From an uncultured Bacteroides sp. (GTDB taxonomy: Bacteria > Bacteroidota > Bacteroidia > Bacteroidales > Bacteroidaceae): DNA of 64,000 nt. The notes beneath the pieces were generated by a model. It searched no databases and was not told the origin of the DNA. It saw only the letters and a program-made list of their open reading frames with translations. The DNA is taken from assembly GCF_963677715.1 (NCBI RefSeq), contig NZ_OY782495.1:620001-684000 (forward strand). The letters run 5' to 3'. Positions 27,994 to 36,489 of the stretch are shown one piece after another (position 1 is the first letter of the stretch; every line of letters begins with the position of its first letter). The translations under genes and the position numbers were made by a program.

Positions 27994-28012
27994 TATAAGG
28001 AGGAAAGAAACA

Positions 28013-29023
28013 ATGATTAGAGAAGTAAAATTTGAAAGTCAAGACCGTCGTATCAAAGGCATTATTGATATTTTGAACGCTAACGGCATCAAAGACATAG
28101 CAGAAGCTAACGCAATATGCGAGGCTAACGGAGTTGATCCTTATAAAACGTGTGAAGAAACTCAACCTATCTGTTTTGAAAATGCAAAATGGGCGTATGT
28201 AGTAGGTGCTGCCATCGCTATCAAGAAAGGATGCAAAGTAGCTGCTGATGCAGCCGAAGCAATCGGACTCGGACTTCAGTCATTCTGTATCCCGGGCTCT
28301 GTAGCCGCCGATCGTAAAGTAGGTATCGGCCATGGTAACCTGGCTGCCCGTCTGCTTCGTGAAGAAACAAAATGTTTCGCTTTCCTTGCCGGACACGAAT
28401 CATTCGCTGCCGCCGAAGGCGCTATCAAGATTGCCGCTAAAGCCGACAAGGTTCGTAAAGAACCTCTTCGTTGCATATTGAACGGATTAGGAAAAGACGC
28501 TGCACAAATCATCTCCCGTATCAACGGATTTACTTATGTGCAAACTCAATTCGATTACTACACTTCAGAACTGAAAGTAGTTCGCGAGATAGCTTATTCT
28601 GACGGAAACCGTGCCAAAGTAAAATGCTACGGTGCCGACGATGTTCGCGAAGGTGTAGCCATCATGCACAAAGAAGGCGTAGACGTATCTATCACAGGTA
28701 ACTCTACCAACCCGACCCGTTTTCAACACCCTGTTGCAGGTACATACAAAAAAGAATGTATCGAGATGGGTAAAAAATATTTCTCAGTAGCTTCGGGTGG
28801 CGGTACAGGCCGTACCCTTCACCCCGACAACATGGCTGCCGGTCCTGCCTCTTACGGTATGACAGACACGATGGGTCGTATGCACTCAGATGCTCAATTC
28901 GCCGGTTCTTCATCAGTTCCCGCTCACGTGGAAATGATGGGATTCCTCGGAATTGGCAACAACCCAATGGTAGGTGTTACCGTTGCCGTAGCTGTAGACG
29001 TAGCTCAGGCTTTAGGCAAATAA
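28013..29023 (+). CDS. GGGtGRT family protein
   Basis: A 336-residue protein of the family named for its motif, seen here as SVASGGGTGRTLHPDN. The start MIREVKFESQDRRIKG is preceded by a strong AAGGAGG at 27998-28004, 8 bp before the ATG, unusually good for this phylum; an in-frame ATG at 27974 overlaps the previous gene and is less likely. Four cysteines lie in the first 60 residues (AICEANG, KTCEETQPICFENA). Family function is not known to me. The tight coupling with a NifU-like protein suggests a metal-cluster role, which is inference. Confidence 0.92.
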   Translation: MIREVKFESQDRRIKGIIDILNANGIKDIAEANAICEANGVDPYKTCEETQPICFENAKWAYVVGAAIAIKKGCKVAADAAEAIGLGLQSFCIPGSVAADRKVGIGHGNLAARLLREETKCFAFLAGHESFAAAEGAIKIAAKADKVRKEPLRCILNGLGKDAAQIISRINGFTYVQTQFDYYTSELKVVREIAYSDGNRAKVKCYGADDVREGVAIMHKEGVDVSITGNSTNPTRFQHPVAGTYKKECIEMGKKYFSVASGGGTGRTLHPDNMAAGPASYGMTDTMGRMHSDAQFAGSSSVPAHVEMMGFLGIGNNPMVGVTVAVAVDVAQALGK

Positions 29024-29061
29024 GCCCTCCCATTTGTTTTTTTCTAGTTTAATTTATCAGG

Positions 29062-29094
29062 TCCCCGCAATCTTTTGGTTACGGGGATTTTTTT
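29062..29094 (+). terminator. Terminator after GGGtGRT gene
   Basis: TCCCCG (29062-29067) pairs with CGGGGA (29082-29087) with partial inner pairing and is followed by seven T residues (29088-29094), about 40 bp after the stop codon. Confidence 0.8.
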
Positions 29095-29280
29095 CGTTAT
29101 AAAAATCTATCCTATTAGGATAAGCACCATTCGCATTTTACTTCCGGATATTACATATATAATAAAATCGCCCGAATCCGAAACAGAAACAGCCACTGCA
29201 ACGTTCTAAAAGCATAGTAACCTACTATTCACTGATTTAGTCATAGCACTTATAACTTAATCAATAAAACTTTTAGTAAT

Positions 29281-31701
29281 ATGGGAACAAACGAAATATC
29301 TGAAGAAGATATCACCAGAGAGAGGATGGATGACCAAAGTACTCCATTATCAAAAGATTATTTACGGAAGATAAATGCTTATTGGCGTGCTGCCAATTAT
29401 CTCTCAGTCGGCCAGCTTTACCTGCGCGACAATCCACTGTTGCACGAGCCACTCAAATTATCGCACATAAAGTCGATGTTGCTCGGACATTGGGGTACCA
29501 CCCCCGGACAGAATTTTATCTATGCACATTTAAACAGAGTCATCAAAAAGTATGATCTGGATATGATTTATATTTCCGGTCCCGGCCATGGCGGCCCCGC
29601 AGTGGTGGGTAACACCTACCTTGAGGGTACCTATAGCGAAGTATATCCCAAAATCACACAAGATGAAGCAGGACTGAAAAAACTATTTACTCAATTCTCC
29701 TTTCCGGGGGGTATCCCCAGCCATGCTTCACCCGAATGTCCGGGCTCGATTCACGAAGGTGGAGAATTGGGCTATTCACTCAGCCATGCTTTCGGAGCTG
29801 TGCTCGATAATCCCGAATTGATTGTAGCTTGCGTCGTTGGTGATGGTGAAGCCGAAACCGGTCCACTGGCCACCTCCTGGCATTCAAACAAATTTCTGGA
29901 CCCGATTAACGATGGTGCCGTACTGCCCATTCTGCACCTTAATGGTTACAAAATAGCCAACCCCACCATACTGGCGCGTATAGAGCCCGAAGAATTGGAT
30001 CAATTTCTGAGAGGATGTGGCTGGACGCCTTATTATGTGGAAGGTGATGATCCGGAAACCATGCATCAGCTCATGGCTTCCGTGATGGATGAGACTATCG
30101 AAAACATCCGTAGCATACAGAAGAATGCAAGAGCCAATAACGACACTACCCGACCACGCTGGCCAATGATTGTACTAAAATCGCCCAAAGGATGGACAGG
30201 ACCTAAAGAAGTGGACGGACTACAAATAGAGGGTACTTTCCGTGCCCATCAAATTCCTTTATTGGCAGATGCCCAACATCCTACTCATATAAAGTTGCTT
30301 GAAGAGTGGATGAAAAGTTACAAACCCGAAGAGCTCTTTGATAAAAAAGGCCATCTCCTACCCGAGCTGGCAGAACTGGCTCCTAAGGGAGAGCGAAGAA
30401 TGGGTGCTAACCCTCATGCTAACGGCGGACTGTTACTGCACGATCTCGTGATGCCTGACTTTCGGAAGTTTGCCGTTAAAGTACCCGCACCGGGAGCTGT
30501 CGAAGCTGCCGACACACACGAGCTTGGAGTGTTTCTGCGCGAAGTGATCAACCTCAATAAAGAGCAACGAAACTTCCGGATATTCGGTCCTGACGAAACT
30601 CTGTCGAATCGACTGAACGCTGTGTTTGAAACTACCAACCGACAATGGGATGCCCGCACGAAAGAGAACGATGAGTTTCTTGCCACGGAAGGACGTGTCA
30701 TGGAAATGCTGAGCGAACATCAATGCGAGGGCTGGCTCGAAGGGTATCTGCTCACGGGAAGGCACGGATTATTTAACTGTTACGAAGCCTTCATCCATAT
30801 CGTAGATTCTATGTTTAACCAACACGCCAAGTGGCTGAAAGTAACTGCCGGATTGCCTTGGCGACGGAAAATCGCTTCGCTCAACTACCTGCTCGCCTCT
30901 CACGTTTGGCAACAGGCACATAACGGTTTTACCCACCAGGATCCCGGTTTTATCGACCATGTAGTTAACAAGAAAGCTTCCATTGTTCGCGTTTACCTTC
31001 CACCCGATGCCAACTGTTTATTGTCCGTATGGGATCATTGCTTGCGAAGCAGACATTACGTTAATGTAGTGATTGCGGGTAAATATCAGGCTCCTCAGTG
31101 GTTAACCATGGATGAAGCGATTGAGCATTGCACCAAAGGAATCGGTGTATGGCAATGGGCCAGCACTGACAAAGGGCAAGAACCGGATGTGGTGATGGCT
31201 TGTTGCGGTGATGTACCTACGCTAGAAACACTGGCTGCCGTTTCCATTCTTCGTGAACATCTGCCCGAACTGAAAATAAGGGTGGTTAATGTAGTCGATT
31301 TAATGAAACTACAACCCGCAACCGAACATCCCCACGGGTTGAATGAGGAAGCCTTTGATGCCTTGTTTACCAAAGACAAACCCATCGTCTTTGCTTTCCA
31401 CGGCTATCCATGGTTGATTCATCGGTTGACTTACCGTCGCACCAACCACGAAAACATGCATGTAAGAGGATATAAGGAAGAAGGAACCATTACCACTTAT
31501 TTCGACATGACCGTTTTAAATCAGCTCGACCGATTCCATCTGGTAGAGGATGTGATTGATCGCGTTCCCCAATTGGGTGCAAAAGGTGCCCAACTGAAAA
31601 AGCTGGTGCAAGATAAACTCATTGAGCACAAGAAATACATTGATAAATACGGTCTGGACATGCCCGAAATCCTTAATTGGAAATGGAGCAATTCAAAATA
31701 A
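29281..31701 (+). CDS. xfp: Xylulose-5-phosphate/fructose-6-phosphate phosphoketolase
   Basis: Splits xylulose-5-phosphate (and often fructose-6-phosphate) with phosphate into acetyl-phosphate plus glyceraldehyde-3-phosphate or erythrose-4-phosphate, using thiamine diphosphate. The 806-residue length is standard. Recognisable blocks are [20 protein letters not shown] near residue 98-117, [20 protein letters not shown], the ThDP motif [16 protein letters not shown] near 181-196 and [13 protein letters not shown] near 490. It is monocistronic, with a strong terminator after it. It could feed acetate/ATP formation from pentoses. Confidence 0.97.
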   Translation: MGTNEISEEDITRERMDDQSTPLSKDYLRKINAYWRAANYLSVGQLYLRDNPLLHEPLKLSHIKSMLLGHWGTTPGQNFIYAHLNRVIKKYDLDMIYISGPGHGGPAVVGNTYLEGTYSEVYPKITQDEAGLKKLFTQFSFPGGIPSHASPECPGSIHEGGELGYSLSHAFGAVLDNPELIVACVVGDGEAETGPLATSWHSNKFLDPINDGAVLPILHLNGYKIANPTILARIEPEELDQFLRGCGWTPYYVEGDDPETMHQLMASVMDETIENIRSIQKNARANNDTTRPRWPMIVLKSPKGWTGPKEVDGLQIEGTFRAHQIPLLADAQHPTHIKLLEEWMKSYKPEELFDKKGHLLPELAELAPKGERRMGANPHANGGLLLHDLVMPDFRKFAVKVPAPGAVEAADTHELGVFLREVINLNKEQRNFRIFGPDETLSNRLNAVFETTNRQWDARTKENDEFLATEGRVMEMLSEHQCEGWLEGYLLTGRHGLFNCYEAFIHIVDSMFNQHAKWLKVTAGLPWRRKIASLNYLLASHVWQQAHNGFTHQDPGFIDHVVNKKASIVRVYLPPDANCLLSVWDHCLRSRHYVNVVIAGKYQAPQWLTMDEAIEHCTKGIGVWQWASTDKGQEPDVVMACCGDVPTLETLAAVSILREHLPELKIRVVNVVDLMKLQPATEHPHGLNEEAFDALFTKDKPIVFAFHGYPWLIHRLTYRRTNHENMHVRGYKEEGTITTYFDMTVLNQLDRFHLVEDVIDRVPQLGAKGAQLKKLVQDKLIEHKKYIDKYGLDMPEILNWKWSNSK

Positions 31702-31806
31702 AACTCCTTTTTCCACTGTATCAGGTATTATTGAAGTTGTTTCCGCTTTCGGTTTGCTCTATCCGAGCGAACTTGTCTTTCATCTCGGCGGGGAACAATT
31801 AAGATC

Positions 31807-31849
31807 AAAACAAACCGCTATAATAGAATCTATTATAGCGGTTTGTTTT
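31807..31849. terminator. Bidirectional terminator, 20-bp perfect stem
   Basis: 31807-31826 is the exact reverse complement of 31830-31849 with a 3-nt loop (AAT), starting AAAA and ending TTTT, so it can stop transcription from both xfp and the convergent betaine-transporter operon. Confidence 0.93.
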
Positions 31850-31899
31850 ATGTACCATTCTGATTGACAACCAGATGGCGGAAGTCTATAGTGAATACT

Positions 31900-32751
31900 T
31901 TATTTCTCTATTTTAGTCCAACTATCGACTAAAGATTGATGTTGTTTAATCCATCCTTTAACGGCATCTTCTTCATTTGTCTTGGAGTTTTCAATATCAG
32001 CCATTAAACTACTTATGTCTTCATTGCTTAATCGGATTTTCTTTACTATTTTTGCCACTTCGGGATATTTATCAGAGAAACCTTTCCAGGCTATTGCTTG
32101 AATGTCTTCTGCTTGACCATATATTCCTTTAGGGTCTTTTAGTATTTTGAGTGCAAATCTATTGAACATCCAGTGAGGAGTCCATCCGGTTATCACAATC
32201 CATTCTTTTTTATCAATAGCCTTCTTTAGTGAAGCAGTCATAGCCGGTCCGCTTGATGTCTGTAGCTCAAAATCTAAATTGTATTCTTTAATAGCTTTAG
32301 CCGTTGCCCTCATTATCCCGGCACCTGCATCAATACCAACAATCTTCTTATCAAATTTTGCTTTATATTTATTTAGTTCGTCTATAGAATTGGCTGTTAC
32401 ATAGTCGGGAACCACCAGACCAATGCGTGCTTCATCATATACTGTGCCCAGCTTTTCGAGCTTATCACCGTACTGATCCATATAATCTTTCATTGTAACA
32501 GGTAGCCATGTGTCCATAAACAGATCGGCTTTTTTGCGAGATAAGGAGGCCATGACAGGTGCTAAATCAGCATTCATAAGCTTAACATCGTATCCCTGAT
32601 CTTCCAAAATTACTTTTGTCAGATGGGTAATAGCGATGCCTTCCGACCAGTTTACATAAGCAATGCTTATTGATTTCTTCGTTCCTTTTCCCCCACAAGC
32701 AGCTAATAGTAGAGCTGCTGTGAAAACTGCCAGTAATGTTTTAAACTTCAT
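31900..32751 (-). CDS. Glycine betaine-type ABC transporter substrate-binding lipoprotein
   Basis: A 283-residue OpuAC/ProX-type protein that captures glycine betaine or a similar osmolyte in the periplasm. The signal peptide ends in LLAAC (Cys19). The mature chain has SIAYVNWSEGIAITHL, DLFMDTWLPVT and VITGWTPHWMFNRFALK, giving the tryptophan-rich site that cages quaternary amines. It is last in an operon after permease and ATPase, 18 bp after the permease gene. Substrate among betaine, proline betaine, choline and carnitine is not decided by the sequence. Confidence 0.93.
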   Translation of the reverse strand: MKFKTLLAVFTAALLLAACGGKGTKKSISIAYVNWSEGIAITHLTKVILEDQGYDVKLMNADLAPVMASLSRKKADLFMDTWLPVTMKDYMDQYGDKLEKLGTVYDEARIGLVVPDYVTANSIDELNKYKAKFDKKIVGIDAGAGIMRATAKAIKEYNLDFELQTSSGPAMTASLKKAIDKKEWIVITGWTPHWMFNRFALKILKDPKGIYGQAEDIQAIAWKGFSDKYPEVAKIVKKIRLSNEDISSLMADIENSKTNEEDAVKGWIKQHQSLVDSWTKIEK

Positions 32752-32769
32752 TCTTTATTTCTTTATTAG

Positions 32770-33594
32770 TTAATGATTCTTTTTTTGTTGAGCGATGCCT
32801 TGTGTGATGCGGTCGAGCACAATTGCTAAAATAACAACAGCTATTCCGCCTTCAAAGCCCAATCCTATTTTCATTTGTGTAATTCCTTTCAACACCACTT
32901 CTCCCAGTCCTCCTGCCGAGATCATGGCAGCAATAACGACCATGGACAATGACATCATAATGGTTTGATTCACTCCGGTAAGAATCGTAGGAAGAGCAAG
33001 AGGCAATTGCACCTTGTATAACATCTGGAGAGGAGTGGCACCAAATGCACGCGACGCTTCAATAATGTTGGCCGGAACCTGACGGATGCCCAAACTGGTT
33101 AGCCTCACCACCGGAGGCATTGCAAAGATAATAGTAGCAAATGCGCCAGGAACGGTACCCAGTCCAAAGAAGAGCACGGCCGGTATTAAGTAAACGAAAG
33201 CAGGCATGGTTTGCATGAGATCGAGTATTGGCCGTAATATCTTATTGCAGTTGTCACTGTGCGCAGCCCAGATGCCCAAAGGGATACCAATTAATAGCGC
33301 AATCGTGGTCGAAGACAAAACTAAGGCAAGTGTTTGCATCGTTTCCTCCCAAAAGCCCATTTGATGAATCAGTACTAATCCCAGTAAAGTGAATATGCCG
33401 ATCCCTTTCCCCGCTTTAAACCACGCCAGAACGCTAATAAGCAAAATAGCCACGTAAAACGGAATGATTGTCAGCATATGCTGAAATCCGTCAATAAAAC
33501 TTCCTATCCCATAATTCAATGAATCAAAGAACGGAGAGAAATTATTTGTAAGCCAATTAATGGCTGTTTCTATGTATTGTCCTATATCAATCAT
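32770..33594 (-). CDS. Glycine betaine-type ABC transporter permease
   Basis: A 274-residue ProW/OpuAB-type inner-membrane permease with about six to seven transmembrane helices and the EAA loop (IEASRAFGATPLQMLYKVQL). The opening helix pair and GIPLGIWAAHS match the family. It overlaps the upstream ATPase gene by 4 bp, indicating translational coupling. Functions with the CBS-domain ATPase and the lipoprotein on either side. Confidence 0.95.
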   Translation of the reverse strand: MIDIGQYIETAINWLTNNFSPFFDSLNYGIGSFIDGFQHMLTIIPFYVAILLISVLAWFKAGKGIGIFTLLGLVLIHQMGFWEETMQTLALVLSSTTIALLIGIPLGIWAAHSDNCNKILRPILDLMQTMPAFVYLIPAVLFFGLGTVPGAFATIIFAMPPVVRLTSLGIRQVPANIIEASRAFGATPLQMLYKVQLPLALPTILTGVNQTIMMSLSMVVIAAMISAGGLGEVVLKGITQMKIGLGFEGGIAVVILAIVLDRITQGIAQQKKNH

Positions 33595-34817
33595 AAGTCT
33601 ACGGCTTTTTGTATGATGTCATTAATCTCTTTTTTGTCTTTTCCTGTCATCTCAATCACTACCGATGAGAGAGGAACTACACCCAGAAATTCTTTTTTAT
33701 CGTTGATTACATAAATAGGAGAATTTGTACGGGTCATAAGAGGAAGTATATCTTCTACTTTAGTGTCAGGCAAGATGGAATGTATTTCGGTATCTATGGC
33801 AGATTCCAGACTTTTAATTCCGGCCTTTCTTAATTCAATCACTTCATTAAGAGTAATCTTACCCAGTAAGATATTCTTTTCGTCAATAACAGGAAGTACT
33901 GTTATATCCTTTTCTTTCATCTTTCGTATAAGTGCCTCCGGACCCTCTTTGCGTATACGGGCTACGGTAGGTTTACTTATAAGAATGGAAGCAGCTGTGA
34001 TTATCTTTGATCGGTCTACATTCTCTACGAATCGTGAAACATAATCGTCGGCAGGCTCTGTCAGTATCTCCTCGGAAGTACCTGTCTGTACTATCTCGCC
34101 ATCTTTCATAATTGCTATTCTATCACCGAGTTTGATCGCTTCGTCCAAGTCATGCGTGATGAAAACAATTGTTTTCTTCATTTTCTCTTGTAAGTCAAGC
34201 AACTCATCCTGCATTTGAACTCTGATGAGAGGGTCGAGTGCCGAGAAGGCCTCATCCATGAGTAACACTTCGGGATTGTTAGCCAAAGCCCTTGCCAGTC
34301 CTACTCGTTGTTGCATTCCTCCCGATAGTTCGCTTACCATTTGGTTTTCATAGCCTTTTAGTCCGACCAACTGCATACTATTCATGGCTTTTTCTTCTCT
34401 TACATCTTTCTTAACTCCCTGTAATTCAAGTCCAAAAGAGATATTACTTAGAACCGAGCGATGAGGTAGTAAACCGAAATTTTGAAAGACCATTGCCATC
34501 CCTTGTCGTCGTATTTGCCGCAATTCTTTATCAGATGCTCTGGATATATCAGTTCCGTTTATGATAATTTCTCCGGAAGTCGGATTTATCAAACGATTAA
34601 TGCAGCGAAGCAAAGTGGATTTGCCACTGCCTGATAGGCCCATGATAACGAAAATCTCGCCCTCGTTAATTGAGAGAGTAGCATCTTTAACGGCCACTGT
34701 GCACCCGGTGGACTTTAATATTTCGCTCTTATTCTTGCCTTCCTTTAGAAGTTTCAACGCTTTCTGCTTATCGTTTCCAAAAACAAGATGTAGGTTTTTA
34801 ATTTCTATTTTACTCAT
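33591..34817 (-). CDS. Glycine betaine-type ABC transporter ATP-binding protein with CBS domains
   Basis: A 408-residue ProV/OpuAA-type ATPase. Walker A GLSGSGKST is near residues 59-67, the Q-loop is at VFQNFGLLPH, the signature is LSGGMQQRVGLARAL and Walker B is VLLMDEAFSALD. Two C-terminal CBS domains (about residues 280-400, KPTVARIRKEGPEAL and ILPLMTRTNSPIYVI) are the ionic-strength sensor in related transporters. It lies 18 bp after the porin-like gene. Confidence 0.96.
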   Translation of the reverse strand: MSKIEIKNLHLVFGNDKQKALKLLKEGKNKSEILKSTGCTVAVKDATLSINEGEIFVIMGLSGSGKSTLLRCINRLINPTSGEIIINGTDISRASDKELRQIRRQGMAMVFQNFGLLPHRSVLSNISFGLELQGVKKDVREEKAMNSMQLVGLKGYENQMVSELSGGMQQRVGLARALANNPEVLLMDEAFSALDPLIRVQMQDELLDLQEKMKKTIVFITHDLDEAIKLGDRIAIMKDGEIVQTGTSEEILTEPADDYVSRFVENVDRSKIITAASILISKPTVARIRKEGPEALIRKMKEKDITVLPVIDEKNILLGKITLNEVIELRKAGIKSLESAIDTEIHSILPDTKVEDILPLMTRTNSPIYVINDKKEFLGVVPLSSVVIEMTGKDKKEINDIIQKAVDL

Positions 34818-34835
34818 CGCTTATAGTTCATTGAG

Positions 34836-35975
34836 TTAAAAATAATATCCCATATTTATATTAAATCGTGCATTCCACTTACCCGAAGGGGAACCTGCAG
34901 CGAAAGCGTTAGTCCATTCACTACCTAACCATGCATGATTTTTGCCCAGAGCGTAGTCTACATAAGTGTAAACCGGTCCCATGCTTAACATACAGCCTGT
35001 AACATTCTGATAACTGTCTTTAAATTCTTTTTTATGTTTATCCAACATACTGAAGTCATTGTAAAACCGTATACTCTGTAAAAGAGCATTCTTTATAGGG
35101 AGGGTGTACGACAAAGAAGCCAGATAAGTCTCTCCACGGGCGGCAACATTATATAATGCACCATAAGCGGCCATCTCTACAACATCATTCGATTGTCCTT
35201 CTTTGTTGTGAGTCTTCTTCCGGAAATTAGAGTATTGAGCTTTTAAATTCCATCTTTTATAAGTCGCTTCGTAGTGGGCGGCAAAAGCATAATGATTTCC
35301 CATTTCTTCAGTATCTATATTATAGAGACCTCCGAACATTGCCGATAAACCTACTTGTTGCTGCACGCTATTACCAAAATGATAGACTGCTCGTCCGTTT
35401 ACCTGGTTCGTTTCTTTATTTCTCCCTCCCACATCATATCCATAACGACTGGTGGTAGATTCTGAAGTAGAACCAAATTCGGTTACATCTGCATTCTTGA
35501 AAAAAGCAAGAGCTAAATCCCATTTTTTGTTGCTATACAAGTATTTAATACCCATATCGGCATCATCTTCTAATCCCAGATAATAGTTTATATTGAAAAA
35601 ATAACTGTTGGATGTGTAAGGAAGCAAACCAAAAGGTAGTCCTGTTAATCCCACTTGTATCTGGGTGTTATCACTAAATTTATATCCGGCCCATCCGTGT
35701 TTTAACATGCCTCCTCCTGAGGATTTTGAGTAAAATCTATACTCAGCATTTAGTAATAGCTTTTTGTAACTACTTTTCACGTTAATTCGGAATACATCGA
35801 AACCCCATTGGCCACCTTGTTTCCTATGGCTGGCTTTCCAGTCAGAATAATTGTAATTAAATCTTAGAGCACCGCCAAGCTCTGTTTTGACTTTCTCTTG
35901 TCCGTTTACAGGTAAGGAAATAATGATGCATGTTACGCATAATAATAAAGAAATGAATCTCTCTTTACATCTCAT
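34836..35975 (-). CDS. Porin-like outer-membrane protein heading the betaine operon
   Basis: A 379-residue secreted protein with a signal peptide (hydrophobic stretch to about residue 24, ending VNGQ). The mature chain is built from alternating aromatic strands, contains LGGALRFNYNYSDWK, INYYLGLEDDADMG and IKYLYSNKKWDLALAFFK, and ends in an aromatic strand (FNINMGYYF), all as expected for a beta-barrel. Its place as first gene of a betaine-type ABC operon, with only 18 bp to the ATPase, suggests that it admits the same osmolyte through the outer membrane; that is inference. It does not match a specific porin family that I can name with certainty. Confidence 0.8.
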   Translation of the reverse strand: MRCKERFISLLLCVTCIIISLPVNGQEKVKTELGGALRFNYNYSDWKASHRKQGGQWGFDVFRINVKSSYKKLLLNAEYRFYSKSSGGGMLKHGWAGYKFSDNTQIQVGLTGLPFGLLPYTSNSYFFNINYYLGLEDDADMGIKYLYSNKKWDLALAFFKNADVTEFGSTSESTTSRYGYDVGGRNKETNQVNGRAVYHFGNSVQQQVGLSAMFGGLYNIDTEEMGNHYAFAAHYEATYKRWNLKAQYSNFRKKTHNKEGQSNDVVEMAAYGALYNVAARGETYLASLSYTLPIKNALLQSIRFYNDFSMLDKHKKEFKDSYQNVTGCMLSMGPVYTYVDYALGKNHAWLGSEWTNAFAAGSPSGKWNARFNINMGYYF

Positions 35976-36141
35976 AAAGTGTTGATTTTTAGATCGGAAA
36001 GTATCAATTAATTGATGAACTTTTCGGGAGAATTCCTTTCCTCCAATTCCGATATGTTAATAACTAAATAAAAGCAGGAGTGTGTAGCTAAATTGAAAAA
36101 ACAAGCCGAAGAATGGTTGTTCCTTATAATAACAGAGTAAC

Positions 36142-36167
36142 AAAAAAGACTCCCCTCATAGGGAGCC
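36142..36167 (-). terminator. Terminator-like hairpin in the porin/betaine operon leader
   Basis: On the minus strand, GGCTCCC (36161-36167) pairs with GGGAGTC (36148-36154; one G-T pair), then six T residues follow at once (36142-36147). It lies only about 25-50 nt after the predicted start at about 36190 and 170 bp before the porin ATG, so it may be an attenuator or end a short RNA. Confidence 0.6.
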
Positions 36168-36196
36168 AACCCGCTTTTTACTATGACTTATAATTG

Positions 36197-36228
36197 CAAA
36201 GTTAAAGAAAAAGAATGGCACATACAAA
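36197..36228 (-). promoter_or_regulatory. Promoter of the porin/betaine operon
   Basis: Minus strand TTTG (36225-36228), 20 bp, TAACTTTG (36197-36204): full match to the Bacteroides consensus; start of transcription near 36190. Confidence 0.72.
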
Positions 36229-36429
36229 TTAATGGAGACCTAATTGCGTTTTTCAACGAACTTAGAACAGGATATCATCTAAACGAACGTTTTATAATCA
36301 CCTGATAATCAGACAATAGCTGAATTGAACGACGGTGGATATTTTTTTCTTCCAATGCAGAGTTAGAGTGAGGTTGAAAAGCTTAACGAATCGTATGCCG
36401 TGAGTGGTATGGAGAGGTAGGAAAATAAA

Positions 36430-36459
36430 GTAGGAGGAAAAACTGTATTTTCCTCCTAC
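36430..36459 (-). terminator. Terminator after the M13 peptidase gene
   Basis: Perfect 12-bp stem, 36430-36441 with 36448-36459, 6-nt loop, T-rich tail on the minus strand (TTTATTTTC). It lies 30 bp after the stop codon of the peptidase. Confidence 0.85.
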
Positions 36460-36489
36460 TCAGTTATTTGAATAATAAAGAATGATTCA

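Larger units (their letters stand above)
35976..36489. other. Control region between pepO and the porin/betaine operon
   Basis: About 510 bp without a gene. It contains a terminator for the M13 peptidase gene (36430-36459), a Bacteroides-type promoter (36197-36228), and a terminator-like hairpin very early in the following leader (36142-36167). The stretch 36241-36420 shows nothing recognisable. Confidence 0.7.

Noticed and set aside
36142-36204. Assigning a named riboswitch class to the betaine-operon leader
   Set aside because: Only a single hairpin and U-tract are clear; no known aptamer pattern could be matched by eye.
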